This document shows positions 46,448-55,235 of a DNA stretch of 64,000 bases, in pieces. The stretch spans positions 62,001 to 126,000 of the forward strand of contig DASXUG010000008.1 in NCBI GenBank assembly GCA_036504995.1. Direction: 5' to 3'. This DNA is from DASXUG01 sp036504995 (GTDB lineage Bacteria > Pseudomonadota > Gammaproteobacteria > Burkholderiales > Methylophilaceae). Under the pieces are notes generated by a model, which saw nothing but the letters and a program-made list of their open reading frames with translations, did no database searches and had not been told where the DNA came from. How positions within the stretch are numbered: position 1 is the stretch's first letter; the number at the start of each line of letters is the position of its first letter. The translations under genes and the position numbers were made by a program.

Positions 46448-46467
46448 TAATTAATTAATTAATTAAT
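46448..46467. repeat. Tetranucleotide repeat (TAAT)5
   Basis: Five uninterrupted TAAT units lie in the 85-base gap between the outer-membrane channel gene and the adaptor gene, about 50 bases before the adaptor start. The gap is AT-rich overall. A slippage-prone repeat here could vary promoter or leader spacing. Confidence 0.6.
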
Positions 46468-46482
46468 TTAGTTTGTTCTTTT

Positions 46483-47940
46483 TTAGTTATCTAGATTGAC
46501 TTGTTGATTACTAGCTTGCTGGTAAAAATTATCACGCATTTTCGCTTGTGCCTTATTGGCTAGCGTAAATGCAGTTACCCATTCTAACTTACTCTCTACT
46601 GCTTGTAAGTTGTGTTCAATCAATTTTGATTGCGTTTTTAATAAATCTACCCGAGCAATGTAACCAGCCTGATAAGCGGATTCGCCTCTTATCGCTTCTT
46701 GCGCCCAGTGTTCGCTTTCTGCTTGTGTAATAGTTAAGTGTTCTTGCGCGGCATTGTAGTTGGCTAGCGCGGTTTCGGTTTCTTCCACCGCAAGTAATAC
46801 CGCTTCTCGGTAGCCCAGCACCGCCTCTCTAAGCTTTGCATCACGAGCGTTTGCTACATCGCGCGCTAAGCCCCAGTCGACCACAGGTAAACGTAGGGCA
46901 GGGGCGATGACATTAATATATTGTGTCTTACGTGAATGGCTGATGCTGCCAGCGACTTGTAGCGCACCTTCAATTGAAAGTCGGGGGTAAATATCTGCAT
47001 GTGCAACGCCTGCCTGACCTGCAGCATTCATTACCGTGGCCTCAGCCTGCATAATGTCTGGCCGTTGGCGGATTAACTCAGCAGGCGGGTTGGGGCTAAA
47101 CTCAGTTTGACTTAACTTTAGCAAGTCATTTTGACCATTGGTTTGGAATTCAAGCCAATGGTCTAAGGGCTTAGTTAAACCACATAGTACGGATAAGCGT
47201 TGAATTGCAACTTCCTGTTGGGTTTGTGCGTTAATGAGGGCGTGTTTAGCCTCAGTAACTGCACTTCTGTAATGCTCATATTCGTTTGTTGAAACCAAAC
47301 CAGCTTCCGCCGCACCAGCATGTAGTGAAGCTAATGTTTCTAAATTTGTTAACTGGGTAGATAGTAATTGGTTTTTTTCTTGGGCTGCCCGTAGGTTAAA
47401 GTAGGTTCTAACCACCTCTGCGGTAGTGCTAACGCTAATTGCCTGGATGCCCGCAGTGGCATGGCTGATATCAGAGTTTGCAATTTTACGTTCAGACTCT
47501 TGACGACCAAATAAAGGTATTTCCCAATTAAGGTCAAACCCCGCTAAATAGGCCCCCTTGGTACGAAAGTTACTGGTGCTGGATGAACTGGCGTCGCCAC
47601 TTGAGTATAGGGTTGCGCGTGCTAGGTTGTCCGGACCTGCGGTAAAGCCAATCTGTGGGCGTTGCCCTGCAACAACGGATTCACTAATATTGCGCGCCGC
47701 AATCAAGCGTTCTGATGCTTGCGCAATGGATAAGTTTTGTTTTTGTGCGAGCGTGACTGTTTCATTTAATACAGTATCATTGAGGGCTAACCACCATGCA
47801 TCATTGGTAGTGGCGGTGGTGTTAGTTGAGCTAGCGTTTCTCCATTTTTCAGGGTACGCAGGTTTAAGCTCAGGGTCCTTTAGAGAGTTGCAAGCACTCA
47901 TCGTAAAACTTAGCAAAATAAGATAAAGAGTTAGGCGCAT
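46483..47940 (-). CDS. Outer-membrane efflux lipoprotein (NodT/OprM type)
   Basis: This 485-residue TolC-like channel has a signal peptide with a probable lipidation Cys (SFTMSACNSLKDPE). Duplicated outer-membrane efflux domains are rich in Ala/Gln coiled coil. LIRQRPDIMQAEATVMNAA is the family hallmark. First gene of the tripartite operon; the adaptor begins 85 bases downstream. Confidence 0.9.
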   Translation of the reverse strand: MRLTLYLILLSFTMSACNSLKDPELKPAYPEKWRNASSTNTTATTNDAWWLALNDTVLNETVTLAQKQNLSIAQASERLIAARNISESVVAGQRPQIGFTAGPDNLARATLYSSGDASSSSTSNFRTKGAYLAGFDLNWEIPLFGRQESERKIANSDISHATAGIQAISVSTTAEVVRTYFNLRAAQEKNQLLSTQLTNLETLASLHAGAAEAGLVSTNEYEHYRSAVTEAKHALINAQTQQEVAIQRLSVLCGLTKPLDHWLEFQTNGQNDLLKLSQTEFSPNPPAELIRQRPDIMQAEATVMNAAGQAGVAHADIYPRLSIEGALQVAGSISHSRKTQYINVIAPALRLPVVDWGLARDVANARDAKLREAVLGYREAVLLAVEETETALANYNAAQEHLTITQAESEHWAQEAIRGESAYQAGYIARVDLLKTQSKLIEHNLQAVESKLEWVTAFTLANKAQAKMRDNFYQQASNQQVNLDN

Positions 47941-48073
47941 GCGCTAAGTGTTCAATAAAAGGCTGTCTGGTAAGGCTAATATTATAGTTAGATAGTTCAT
48001 ATCAGCATTATAAATGTTTATTGCCTAACTTTTGTGGAAATAATCGCCTATCGTCATATGTTAGAATAGGGGC

Positions 48074-48775
48074 ATGACTGCATTTCACGTAATTATCCCT
48101 GCCGCTGGTTCAGGTAGCCGTATGGCGACCGAACTGCCGAAACAATATTTGCCATTATTAGGCGCAACATTAATTGAGGCCACTTTAAAAGTCTTTAAGG
48201 CTTGTGAACGATTAGCCTCTGTCAACGTAGTATTAAGCGCACAAGATACCTACTGGGATGCGCATTGTGCACAATCAAACCCGTATGTGCGTGTGTTGCG
48301 TTGTGGTGGCGAAACTCGTGCTGCAACCGTTTTAAATGGTTTGCAAGCATTGGCTCATGAAGTCAATGGGCATGATTGGATATTGGTGCATGATGCTGCG
48401 CGTCCTGGCTTGACGCTTCAATTATTAGATCGCCTGTTAGATGCCTTACAAGATGACGAAGTAGGCGGCTTGCTTGCAATTCCTCTAGCCGATACCTTAA
48501 AGCGTGCTGACAATGCGCAGCGCGTCGCCCACACTGAACCGCGCGATCATTTGTGGCAAGCACAAACCCCACAAATGTTCCGCTACGGCTTATTAAAACA
48601 GGCATTAATCCAATCAGGTGGCGCACCTACAGACGAAGCGCAAGCGGTTGAAGCGCTTGGACTGCAACCCAAATTGGTGGCTGGTGAGTTGCGCAATTTA
48701 AAAATCACTTATCCTCAAGACTTAGCTATAGCAGAAGCTATTTTACGTGCGGATGCTCAGCCTGAGCCATTTTAA
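48074..48775 (+). CDS. ispD: 2-C-methyl-D-erythritol 4-phosphate cytidylyltransferase
   Basis: This 233-residue enzyme adds CMP to MEP in the non-mevalonate isoprenoid pathway. The nucleotide-binding loop is IIPAAGSGSRMATELPKQY. VHDAARP and APTDEAQAVEALG are family blocks. The next pathway-linked gene ispF starts 12 bases downstream. Confidence 0.95.
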   Translation: MTAFHVIIPAAGSGSRMATELPKQYLPLLGATLIEATLKVFKACERLASVNVVLSAQDTYWDAHCAQSNPYVRVLRCGGETRAATVLNGLQALAHEVNGHDWILVHDAARPGLTLQLLDRLLDALQDDEVGGLLAIPLADTLKRADNAQRVAHTEPRDHLWQAQTPQMFRYGLLKQALIQSGGAPTDEAQAVEALGLQPKLVAGELRNLKITYPQDLAIAEAILRADAQPEPF

Positions 48776-48787
48776 GAAAGCGTCAAT

Positions 48788-49267
48788 ATGATAAGAATCG
48801 GTCAAGGTTTCGATGTGCATCAACTAGTCGTTGGTCGGAAATGCATTATAGGCGGCGTGGAAATTCCCTACGAAAAAGGCTTAGAAGGGCACTCAGATGC
48901 TGATGTGCTGCTACATGCAATTTGCGATGCATTACTTGGCGCGGCAGCATTGGGCGATATTGGCAAACATTTCCCGCCCACTGATACGCGCTACAAAGGC
49001 ATCGATTCTCGCGAGTTATTGCGCCATGTGTGCCAGTTGCTAAGAGAAAAGGGCTACCAAGTTGGCAACGTGGATGCCACCGTGATTGCCGAAGCTCCAC
49101 GTTTACGTCCCTATGTAGATACGATGCGTGAGAATATTGCGCAAGACTTAGCGGTAGGGGTGGATGCTATTAATGTCAAAGCCACCACTACTGAAAAGCT
49201 GGGTTTTACCGGCAGGGGTGAGGGGATTGCGGCTGAGGCGATTTGTTTAATTACATCAGCTAGTTAG
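48788..49267 (+). CDS. ispF: 2-C-methyl-D-erythritol 2,4-cyclodiphosphate synthase
   Basis: This 159-residue enzyme cyclises CDP-ME-2-phosphate. Metal ligands are in GFDVHQL and GHSDADVLLHAICDALLG (Asp, His, His). GDIGKHFP and KATTTEKLGFTGRGEGIAAEA complete the signature. Cotranscribed with ispD. Confidence 0.96.
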   Translation: MIRIGQGFDVHQLVVGRKCIIGGVEIPYEKGLEGHSDADVLLHAICDALLGAAALGDIGKHFPPTDTRYKGIDSRELLRHVCQLLREKGYQVGNVDATVIAEAPRLRPYVDTMRENIAQDLAVGVDAINVKATTTEKLGFTGRGEGIAAEAICLITSAS

Positions 49268-49290
49268 TATTTTTCCATGAGTTAGCAATG

Positions 49291-50235
49291 CTAAAATCTT
49301 TCAGACTCTATCCGATTTCTACCTTTTTGTTTAGCCGAATAAAGCAGGTGATCAACCGTCTGGATAAAGTTTTCAGACACCATTTCAGCAGGCACGTTGA
49401 TGGTGCCGACACCCATACTGACTGTTAAAAACGGATTCACCTCTGATTTTTCATGTGGAATTCTCATGTTTTCGATCAGGCTCTTGCAGCGTTCAGCTAC
49501 TTCCAGCGCACCACTTTCATCGGTTTCTGGGAGTAATAGTATAAATTCCTCACCACCAAAACGGGCAGCAATATCTTTGGGGCGGATGGCGGCTAAATTT
49601 AATTTTTGAGCTACACTGATTAAGCACTTGTCACCTTGCACATGGCCATAGTGGTCATTGTATTGTTTGAAAAAATCCAAATCGAGCACGATTAAAGAAA
49701 GTGGCTGGTTACTACGACGTGCACTGGCCCATTCGGTCTCCAGCCTTAAATCAAACTTGCGCCGATTGGCAATGCCAGTCAATCCGTCTTTATATGAGAG
49801 CGCTTCTAATTCTTTTTGCAGGCCGATTAACTTTTCTTCGGTATTTTTTCGCTCGCTAATATCGAACATAAAACCAACTAATGCCTCTACTTCGCCCGCT
49901 GCATTGCGTACTACGTGTACAACATCGCGAATCCAGACATAACCATTATCTTTAGTGAGCGCTCGGTAATCTGCCTCATGATCCGTACCAGCCTTAGATT
50001 GCGAAATGCAGAAATTCACCACATATTCCCGATCTTCTGGATGTATGCGCGTTGCCCAGTCCTCTGCAGAAACCCAGCTATCCTGACTCCAGCCCAGCAA
50101 AGGCTCTATTTGTGGGCCGATATAGGTAAATTTCATGCTATTCCAATCAATTTTCCACGGAATGGCATTCGTTGACTCCAGTAAAGTTTTATACACTTCA
50201 CTGCAGTTATGGAGTTCGTCTTGGGGTTCAGACAT
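49291..50235 (-). CDS. PAS-GGDEF diguanylate cyclase
   Basis: This 314-residue protein makes cyclic di-GMP. A PAS fold with a PAC motif lies at about 20-125 (SMKFTYIGPQIEPLLGW, AEVEALVGFMFDISERK), then a short coiled coil and a GGDEF domain from about 145. The active site is ARFGGEEFILLLPE. RPKD five residues before it is an intact inhibitory I-site. No EAL domain is present. The PAS ligand is unknown. It may influence exopolysaccharide output, but no link is visible. Confidence 0.9.
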   Translation of the reverse strand: MSEPQDELHNCSEVYKTLLESTNAIPWKIDWNSMKFTYIGPQIEPLLGWSQDSWVSAEDWATRIHPEDREYVVNFCISQSKAGTDHEADYRALTKDNGYVWIRDVVHVVRNAAGEVEALVGFMFDISERKNTEEKLIGLQKELEALSYKDGLTGIANRRKFDLRLETEWASARRSNQPLSLIVLDLDFFKQYNDHYGHVQGDKCLISVAQKLNLAAIRPKDIAARFGGEEFILLLPETDESGALEVAERCKSLIENMRIPHEKSEVNPFLTVSMGVGTINVPAEMVSENFIQTVDHLLYSAKQKGRNRIESERF

Positions 50236-50436
50236 GCTGTGTCTCTAATTGGTGACTATTTGAGGATTATACATTTCTTCTGTGCGACGCGTTACCAAAC
50301 TACTAGGTAGCACTGGTGGTATATAAATCACTACAAAATATTGTCACTCTGGGTGATTTGTTTGCTACAGAACATCAATCATAAAGCAAAATTTAGTGAG
50401 AAATTACGCGGTGCTAACTTTTAGAGAATAGCTGAC

Positions 50437-50748
50437 TCAGCTCAGGGTTTGTGCACAACATTTTTGAAGTAAAGACAGCACGTATTTAATTTCAGTAGTC
50501 ATTTCAAGGCTTAGGTTGGAGTTAACCGTTTCATTATGCTCTTGCTCAGTATTGACAATCGCCGCCCACAGCTCATTATCTGGATAGTCAAGCAAGCTAT
50601 CAAATGCAGCTTGTTCGGCGGCGTTGAGTCGTGGAAAGTGGAGTGGAATAAATTTTTCTAACAGCAAATCCATCTCTAACATACCTCTGCGACAGCGCCA
50701 TTGCAGTCTGCGTAGTTGCGTTTCATTGTCTGTTAGATTATTTACCAT
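50437..50748 (-). CDS. sdhE: Succinate dehydrogenase flavinylation factor SdhE
   Basis: This 103-residue protein of the YgfY/Sdh5 family helps attach FAD covalently to SdhA. The hallmark RGxxE motif is in WRCRRGMLEMDLLLEKF. It begins four bases after sdhB and ends the sdh operon. The C-terminal tail of about 15 residues beyond the five-helix fold is not conserved in the family. Confidence 0.9.
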   Translation of the reverse strand: MVNNLTDNETQLRRLQWRCRRGMLEMDLLLEKFIPLHFPRLNAAEQAAFDSLLDYPDNELWAAIVNTEQEHNETVNSNLSLEMTTEIKYVLSLLQKCCAQTLS

Positions 50749-50752
50749 AGAA

Positions 50753-51448
50753 TTAGGATTTCCCTTTTAGAATGGCGCTCTTAATTTTGCCGATGGCCTT
50801 GGCAGGGTCTAAGCCTTTAGGGCAGACCGTTACGCAGTTCATTATGTTGTGGCAACGGAACAGACGATCTGGGTCGTCTAAATCTTCTAGGCGCTCTTCT
50901 GTGGCTTGGTCGCGACTATCAGCGATAAAGCGGTAGGCTTGCAACAGCCCAGCAGGACCAACAAATTTATCAGGTTTCCACCAGAATGAGGGGCATGAGG
51001 TAGTGCACGCACCACATAAAATACATTCATACAGGCCATCTAGTTTTGCGCGGTCCTCAGGCGATTGCAGGCGCTCAGTGGCTGGCGCTGGGTCGTTGTT
51101 AATGAGGTAGGGCTTAACTGAGTGATATTGGTTAAAAAATTGGGTCATATCGACGATTAAGTCACGTATCACAGGTAGTCCCGGCATTGGACGCAAGGTG
51201 ATAGGCTCAGTTAAGTCTGCTAGTTTTGTGGTGCAAGCTAGGCCATTGGTGCCGTTGATGTTCATAGCGTCTGAACCACAAACCCCTTCGCGGCAAGAGC
51301 GGCGCAGACCAAGGCTGTCATCCACCGTTTTTATGCGCTCTAAGGCATCTAGCAGCATACGATCTTCTGGTTCCAATTGAATGTCGTAATCTTGCATGCG
51401 TGGCTCTTTGTCCACATCTGGATTGTAGCGGTAGATTGAAAAACGCAT
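50753..51448 (-). CDS. sdhB: Succinate dehydrogenase iron-sulfur subunit
   Basis: This 231-residue subunit carries three clusters: [2Fe-2S] from SCREGVCGSDAMNINGTNG and a later Cys, [4Fe-4S] from CILCGACTTSCPSFW, and [3Fe-4S] from CHNIMNCVTVCPKGLDP. It passes electrons from SdhA to quinone. A 206-base gap with a palindromic repeat separates it from sdhA, unusual within an sdh operon. Confidence 0.96.
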   Translation of the reverse strand: MRFSIYRYNPDVDKEPRMQDYDIQLEPEDRMLLDALERIKTVDDSLGLRRSCREGVCGSDAMNINGTNGLACTTKLADLTEPITLRPMPGLPVIRDLIVDMTQFFNQYHSVKPYLINNDPAPATERLQSPEDRAKLDGLYECILCGACTTSCPSFWWKPDKFVGPAGLLQAYRFIADSRDQATEERLEDLDDPDRLFRCHNIMNCVTVCPKGLDPAKAIGKIKSAILKGKS

Positions 51449-51511
51449 AGTAGCTCCTTAATTATTTGCGGCCTTTGCGCGCAGTAATTTATATGGCAAA
51501 AGTCACAACTC

Positions 51512-51578
51512 CGTCATCCTCGCGAAAGCGGGGATCCATCTAGCTATAAAGTGGATTCCCGCTTTCGCGGGAATGACG
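51512..51578. repeat. Extragenic palindromic (REP-like) element within the sdh operon
   Basis: Two 27-base arms (51512-51538 and 51552-51578) are inverted copies with two mismatches, around a 13-base spacer. Each arm carries an inner stem such as CCCGC-TTTC-GCGGG. Arms beginning CGTCAT and ending ATCCA with a CGCGAAAGCGG core are a type of dispersed extragenic palindrome seen in many proteobacterial genomes. It lies between sdhA and sdhB and should fold strongly in the mRNA. Confidence 0.85.
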
Positions 51579-51654
51579 AAAACAGATGGTTTTGTTAGAA
51601 AAATCATTGTTATCTGGTTCATGCAAAAGTCTCTATTTAATACAGCCGTATTTT

Positions 51655-53418
51655 TTAATAAACACGCGCTTTAAGCGGGAAACTATCAACAGTCAGCGGT
51701 TGTAAGCGCACTGGTTTGTAATCTAGTTTATGATTTTGTTTGTAATAAAGTGAGTGTTTTAACCACTGCTCGTCATCGCGTTTTGGGTAGTCAGAGCGGC
51801 AATGTGCACCACGGCTTTCTAGCCTCGCATGCGCGGCAACCATGGTGGCCGATGCACACTCAATTAAGTTTTCTAGCTCAAGTGCCTCGATACGGGCGGT
51901 GTTAAATACATTGCTTTTGTCTTTAATTTTTGTGTGTTTAACGCGCTCTGCCACCACATGAATTTTTTCTAATCCTTCTTGCAGTAAATCAGGGAAGCGG
52001 AAAACATTGCAATAGGTGTGCATCACGTTGCGCATGGCGGCACCCACTTCTGCAACGCTTTCCCCATTTTGTTGATGGTTGATGCGATTTAAACGCGCTA
52101 ACGTTTGCTCGCCCACATCGGCAGGCAGTGGTTTGTGCGTGGGGTTTTGCTTGACGTCTTGTATCATTTTGTCACCCGCCGCACGACCAAATACCACCAA
52201 ATCTAGTAATGAGTTAGAGCCTAAGCGATTGGCGCCATGCACAGATACGCAGGCACATTCGCCTACCGCATAAAAACCAGCGACGACTGTTTCGCCGCCA
52301 TTCGCAGCAGGCACGACTACTTGCCCATCAATATTGGTGGGGATGCCGCCCATCATATAGTGTGCCGTTGGCACCACTGGGATAGGGTCATTGATCGGGT
52401 CAACATGTGCAAAGGTCATAGCGATTTGGCGTATGCCAGGTAATTTGTTTTTGATGGTGTCTGCGCCCAGATGATCTAACTTTAAGTAGGCTGCATCTTT
52501 GTTTTTGCCTACGCCACGGCCTTCTTTAATTTCTGTAGCGATGGCGCGTGCAATCACATCACGGCCAGCCAAGTCTTTAGCCACTGGGGCATAGCGCTCC
52601 ATAAAACGCTCGCCCTCACTATTGACTAAATAGCCACCTTCTCCGCGCACGCCCTCGGTAATTAATACCCCAGCACCCAGCAAGCCAGTCGGGTGAAATT
52701 GCCAAAACTCCATGTCTTCTAGTGGAATGCCTGCACGTGCTGCCATGCCTAAACCATCACCTGTGTTAATGAAAGCATTAGTGCTGGCTTGGAAGATGCG
52801 TCCCGCGCCGCCAGTGGCAAATAGGGTGGTTTTTGCATGCAAAATGAGTAGTTCGCCTGTTTCCATTTCCATGACGGTAACGCCAAGCACGGTGCCTTCT
52901 TGGTCGCGGATTAAATCTAGCGCAAACCATTCGACAAAAAACTCGGTGTTGGCTTTTACATTGCGCTGATAAAGTGCATGCAGCATGGCATGGCCCGTGC
53001 GGTCAGCCGCCGCACAAGTACGCGAGAGGGAGGATTCCCCAAAGTTTTGGGTCATGCCACCAAATGGGCGCTGATAGATTTTGCCGTTATCCAGGCGGTC
53101 AAACGGCATGCCGAAATGCTCAAGCTCATAAATCGCCTCAGGGGCTTTACGACACATAAACTCAATAGCATCCTGATCACCCAAGTAATCGGAGCCTTTT
53201 ACTGTGTCGTACATGTGCCAGTGCCAATTATCTTCGCCCACATTGCCCAATGCTGCAGCGATACCGCCTTGAGCAGCGACTGTATGTGAGCGTGTCGGGA
53301 ATACCTTGGAAATAACGGCGACTTTTAAGCCAGACTCAGCGAGCTGTAAGGCCGCGCGTAAACCAGCGCCGCCACCGCCCACAATGACGGCATCAAATTG
53401 TTCTACAGGAATTGTCAT
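51655..53418 (-). CDS. sdhA: Succinate dehydrogenase flavoprotein subunit
   Basis: This 587-residue subunit oxidises succinate to fumarate. The FAD-binding GxGxxG is in AVIVGGGGAGLRAAL. The flavinylated His is in PTRSHTVAAQGG. Catalytic residues lie in WQFHPTGLLGAG and GANRLGSNSLLDLVVFGRAAG. It is followed by sdhB and sdhE, and preceded by the two anchor subunits. The reading frame is normal and complete. Confidence 0.97.
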   Translation of the reverse strand: MTIPVEQFDAVIVGGGGAGLRAALQLAESGLKVAVISKVFPTRSHTVAAQGGIAAALGNVGEDNWHWHMYDTVKGSDYLGDQDAIEFMCRKAPEAIYELEHFGMPFDRLDNGKIYQRPFGGMTQNFGESSLSRTCAAADRTGHAMLHALYQRNVKANTEFFVEWFALDLIRDQEGTVLGVTVMEMETGELLILHAKTTLFATGGAGRIFQASTNAFINTGDGLGMAARAGIPLEDMEFWQFHPTGLLGAGVLITEGVRGEGGYLVNSEGERFMERYAPVAKDLAGRDVIARAIATEIKEGRGVGKNKDAAYLKLDHLGADTIKNKLPGIRQIAMTFAHVDPINDPIPVVPTAHYMMGGIPTNIDGQVVVPAANGGETVVAGFYAVGECACVSVHGANRLGSNSLLDLVVFGRAAGDKMIQDVKQNPTHKPLPADVGEQTLARLNRINHQQNGESVAEVGAAMRNVMHTYCNVFRFPDLLQEGLEKIHVVAERVKHTKIKDKSNVFNTARIEALELENLIECASATMVAAHARLESRGAHCRSDYPKRDDEQWLKHSLYYKQNHKLDYKPVRLQPLTVDSFPLKARVY

Positions 53419-53495
53419 AAAAGTTAGCTGCCCTTATTCGATTTTGATCGTTTTATAGTTGCTTAGATAATAGTGGTTTAGATTAGCACGTTAAT

Positions 53496-53852
53496 TTAAG
53501 CATTCCAGAGTACCCAGATACTCCAGCAGGTATAGCCACACAAGGCTAGTTCCATCATTTTTTGTAACGTGAAACGTAATTTTAAATGGCTGATATAGTC
53601 ACTGATTACGTCGCTTACCCCTATCCATGCATGCAAAAATAAGCCCAATAAAAACAATAGGGTCAAGATTTTTAGCCAAGCCATGCCGAATAAAGTGGAA
53701 TTAAAAAATGCTTTCCAATCGGTGTAGGTATGGATGGGGGTGTTAAGGTAAATTAAAATTACAGTAAGTGAGTAAACAACCATCACCACAGCACTAAAGC
53801 GTTGTATTAGCCACAATGAGTGGCCGTGCCTATTTGTTTGTGTGTTTACCAT
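53496..53852 (-). CDS. sdhD: Succinate dehydrogenase membrane anchor SdhD
   Basis: This 118-residue protein has three helices. The heme b His is probably in LFLHAWIGVSDVISDYI. It overlaps the end of sdhC by seven bases. Sequence similarity in this family is low; identity rests on position, length and helix pattern. Confidence 0.88.
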   Translation of the reverse strand: MVNTQTNRHGHSLWLIQRFSAVVMVVYSLTVILIYLNTPIHTYTDWKAFFNSTLFGMAWLKILTLLFLLGLFLHAWIGVSDVISDYISHLKLRFTLQKMMELALCGYTCWSIWVLWNA

Positions 53853-54301
53853 AACTTAACCCCAACTATAATCGTTAAGACAAAACTCAAAGTTAATACC
53901 AGCTTGCTGGTGGACCTTGCCTGCGCTAAACCTTCCCACCAGTGGGCATCATGCGCTAGGTGGCGTAAACCCGCTAGAAAGTGATGAATATAAGCCCAAG
54001 CAATGCCTAATAACATGAGTTTGACCAGCCAACACTGCATCACATTCTGCACAGTTTGATAGCCCTCATCTGAAGTAAGTGACATTTGAAGTGCCCAAAT
54101 AAAACAGGGAATGACTAAAAATAAAATCACACCACTGGCCCGATGCAAGATGGAGATAAGTGCGGGAAGCGGTAAACCTATTGTGGTGAGTTTTAGGTTT
54201 TTTGGTCTATCGTTGACTACGGCTTTTCGGCGCAAGTTACCGCTTTTGTTCGCGTTACCTTGCTTGTTGTTAGGCTGAGGTTTACCAGAGCTTATGCGCA
54301 T
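53846..54301 (-). CDS. sdhC: Succinate dehydrogenase cytochrome b556 subunit SdhC
   Basis: This 151-residue protein has three helices. The family start RPKNLKLTTIGLPLPALISI and the quinone-site Ser-x-x-His-Arg (SILHRASG) are present. The heme His is in HHFLAGLRHLAHDAHWW. About 32 extra basic residues (KPQPNNKQGNANKSGNLRR) precede the usual start. No later ATG or GTG fits, and AGGA precedes this ATG, so the extension appears real. Confidence 0.92.
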   Translation of the reverse strand: MRISSGKPQPNNKQGNANKSGNLRRKAVVNDRPKNLKLTTIGLPLPALISILHRASGVILFLVIPCFIWALQMSLTSDEGYQTVQNVMQCWLVKLMLLGIAWAYIHHFLAGLRHLAHDAHWWEGLAQARSTSKLVLTLSFVLTIIVGVKLW

Positions 54302-54374
54302 AATTATCCTACTTTTTAAGTATCTTGCTTGTAAGTGATTTGCTGCCTATTTCAATTGGCTTATTCCAATTAAC

Positions 54375-55109
54375 TTACTCTAGTTGATTGCTGTAGTGGT
54401 GATCGTGTGTCAAATAAAATCCAGAGCGTAACTCCATTGGCTTATCGCCATAGGTGTAGGCAATACGCTCAACATTTAACATGGGGGTACCAGTTGTCAC
54501 TTCTAAAGCATTGGCAATTTCATCGTTAGGTAACGCTGCTTTAATCTTTTCATCTGCACGTACCATACGTATGTTGTACTCGGTTTCGTACATACGATAC
54601 AAAGAGCCTTTATAAGCTTCGATTTTTCCTACGTTCAAGCCTTTAAACTCAGAGGCAGCAACAATAATGTGCTCATAAATTAAGGGCTTACCTGCAAAAG
54701 TGAGCAGCCTTCTGATATCTATTACAATTGCACCCACTTTAATCTGCAGCTTGTTCGCTACATGCTCGCTGGCTTTGCTCAGGTTGCATTTGAGTAAGCG
54801 GTGTTGTGTAGACTCTTTGTCACCATTATCAGCGCTAAGATTTAAAAAGCGGATTTTGATGTCGTCTTCAAGAATCGCCGTTACAAAAGTGCCTTTACCT
54901 TGGCGACGCGTCAAAATACTTTGTGATGTTAATTCATCAACGGCTTTTCTGACCGTGCCTTGGCTAACGTTGAATTTTGATGCCAGCTCCATCTCACTGG
55001 GTATCATGTCGCCAGGACGCCATTCGCCAGCTATCAGGCTGTCAGTTATTAAACCTTTGATTTGTTTATACAAAGGCATAAAATTCGGGGTGACTAATGT
55101 TGTGTCCAT
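54375..55109 (-). CDS. GntR/HutC-family regulator upstream of sdhCDAB (GntR1)
   Basis: This 244-residue repressor-type protein has a winged helix (about 15-78; PSEMELASKFNVSQGTVRKA) and a UTRA ligand domain (about 95-240), the HutC subfamily plan. It is a clear paralogue of GntR2 at 60984, sharing RRQGKGT, NIRMVRA/GIRMVRA and YTYGDKP. The gene is 73 bases upstream of sdhC on the same strand. Its predicted promoter is bracketed by two TCTTATATAAGA palindromes, which indicates autoregulation. The effector is probably an acid or CoA ester of this pathway. Confidence 0.9.
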   Translation of the reverse strand: MDTTLVTPNFMPLYKQIKGLITDSLIAGEWRPGDMIPSEMELASKFNVSQGTVRKAVDELTSQSILTRRQGKGTFVTAILEDDIKIRFLNLSADNGDKESTQHRLLKCNLSKASEHVANKLQIKVGAIVIDIRRLLTFAGKPLIYEHIIVAASEFKGLNVGKIEAYKGSLYRMYETEYNIRMVRADEKIKAALPNDEIANALEVTTGTPMLNVERIAYTYGDKPMELRSGFYLTHDHHYSNQLE

Positions 55110-55141
55110 GCGTTTTTTTCACTTACATTGCTATGATTTGT

Positions 55142-55183
55142 ATCTTATATAAGACTTGGCGGGAATGCAATTCTTATATAAGA
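55142..55183 (-). promoter_or_regulatory. gntR1 promoter with two identical operators
   Basis: TCTTATATAAGA, a perfect 12-base palindrome, occurs at 55143-55154 and 55172-55183 with centres 29 bases apart. Read on the minus strand, TTGCAT (55165-55170), 17 bases, then TAAGAT (55142-55147) form a promoter. One operator overlaps the -10, and the other abuts the -35. This is a classic repressor layout. A third copy lies before gntR2. Confidence 0.75.
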
Positions 55184-55235
55184 TGCAGATAGCAAATAGC
55201 AATAAATATTATCTGGCGTATGACAGGAATAATCC

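Noticed and set aside
51512..51578. Interpretation as an insertion sequence or CRISPR fragment
   Set aside because: There is one inverted pair only, with no transposase, no target duplication seen and no regular spacers.
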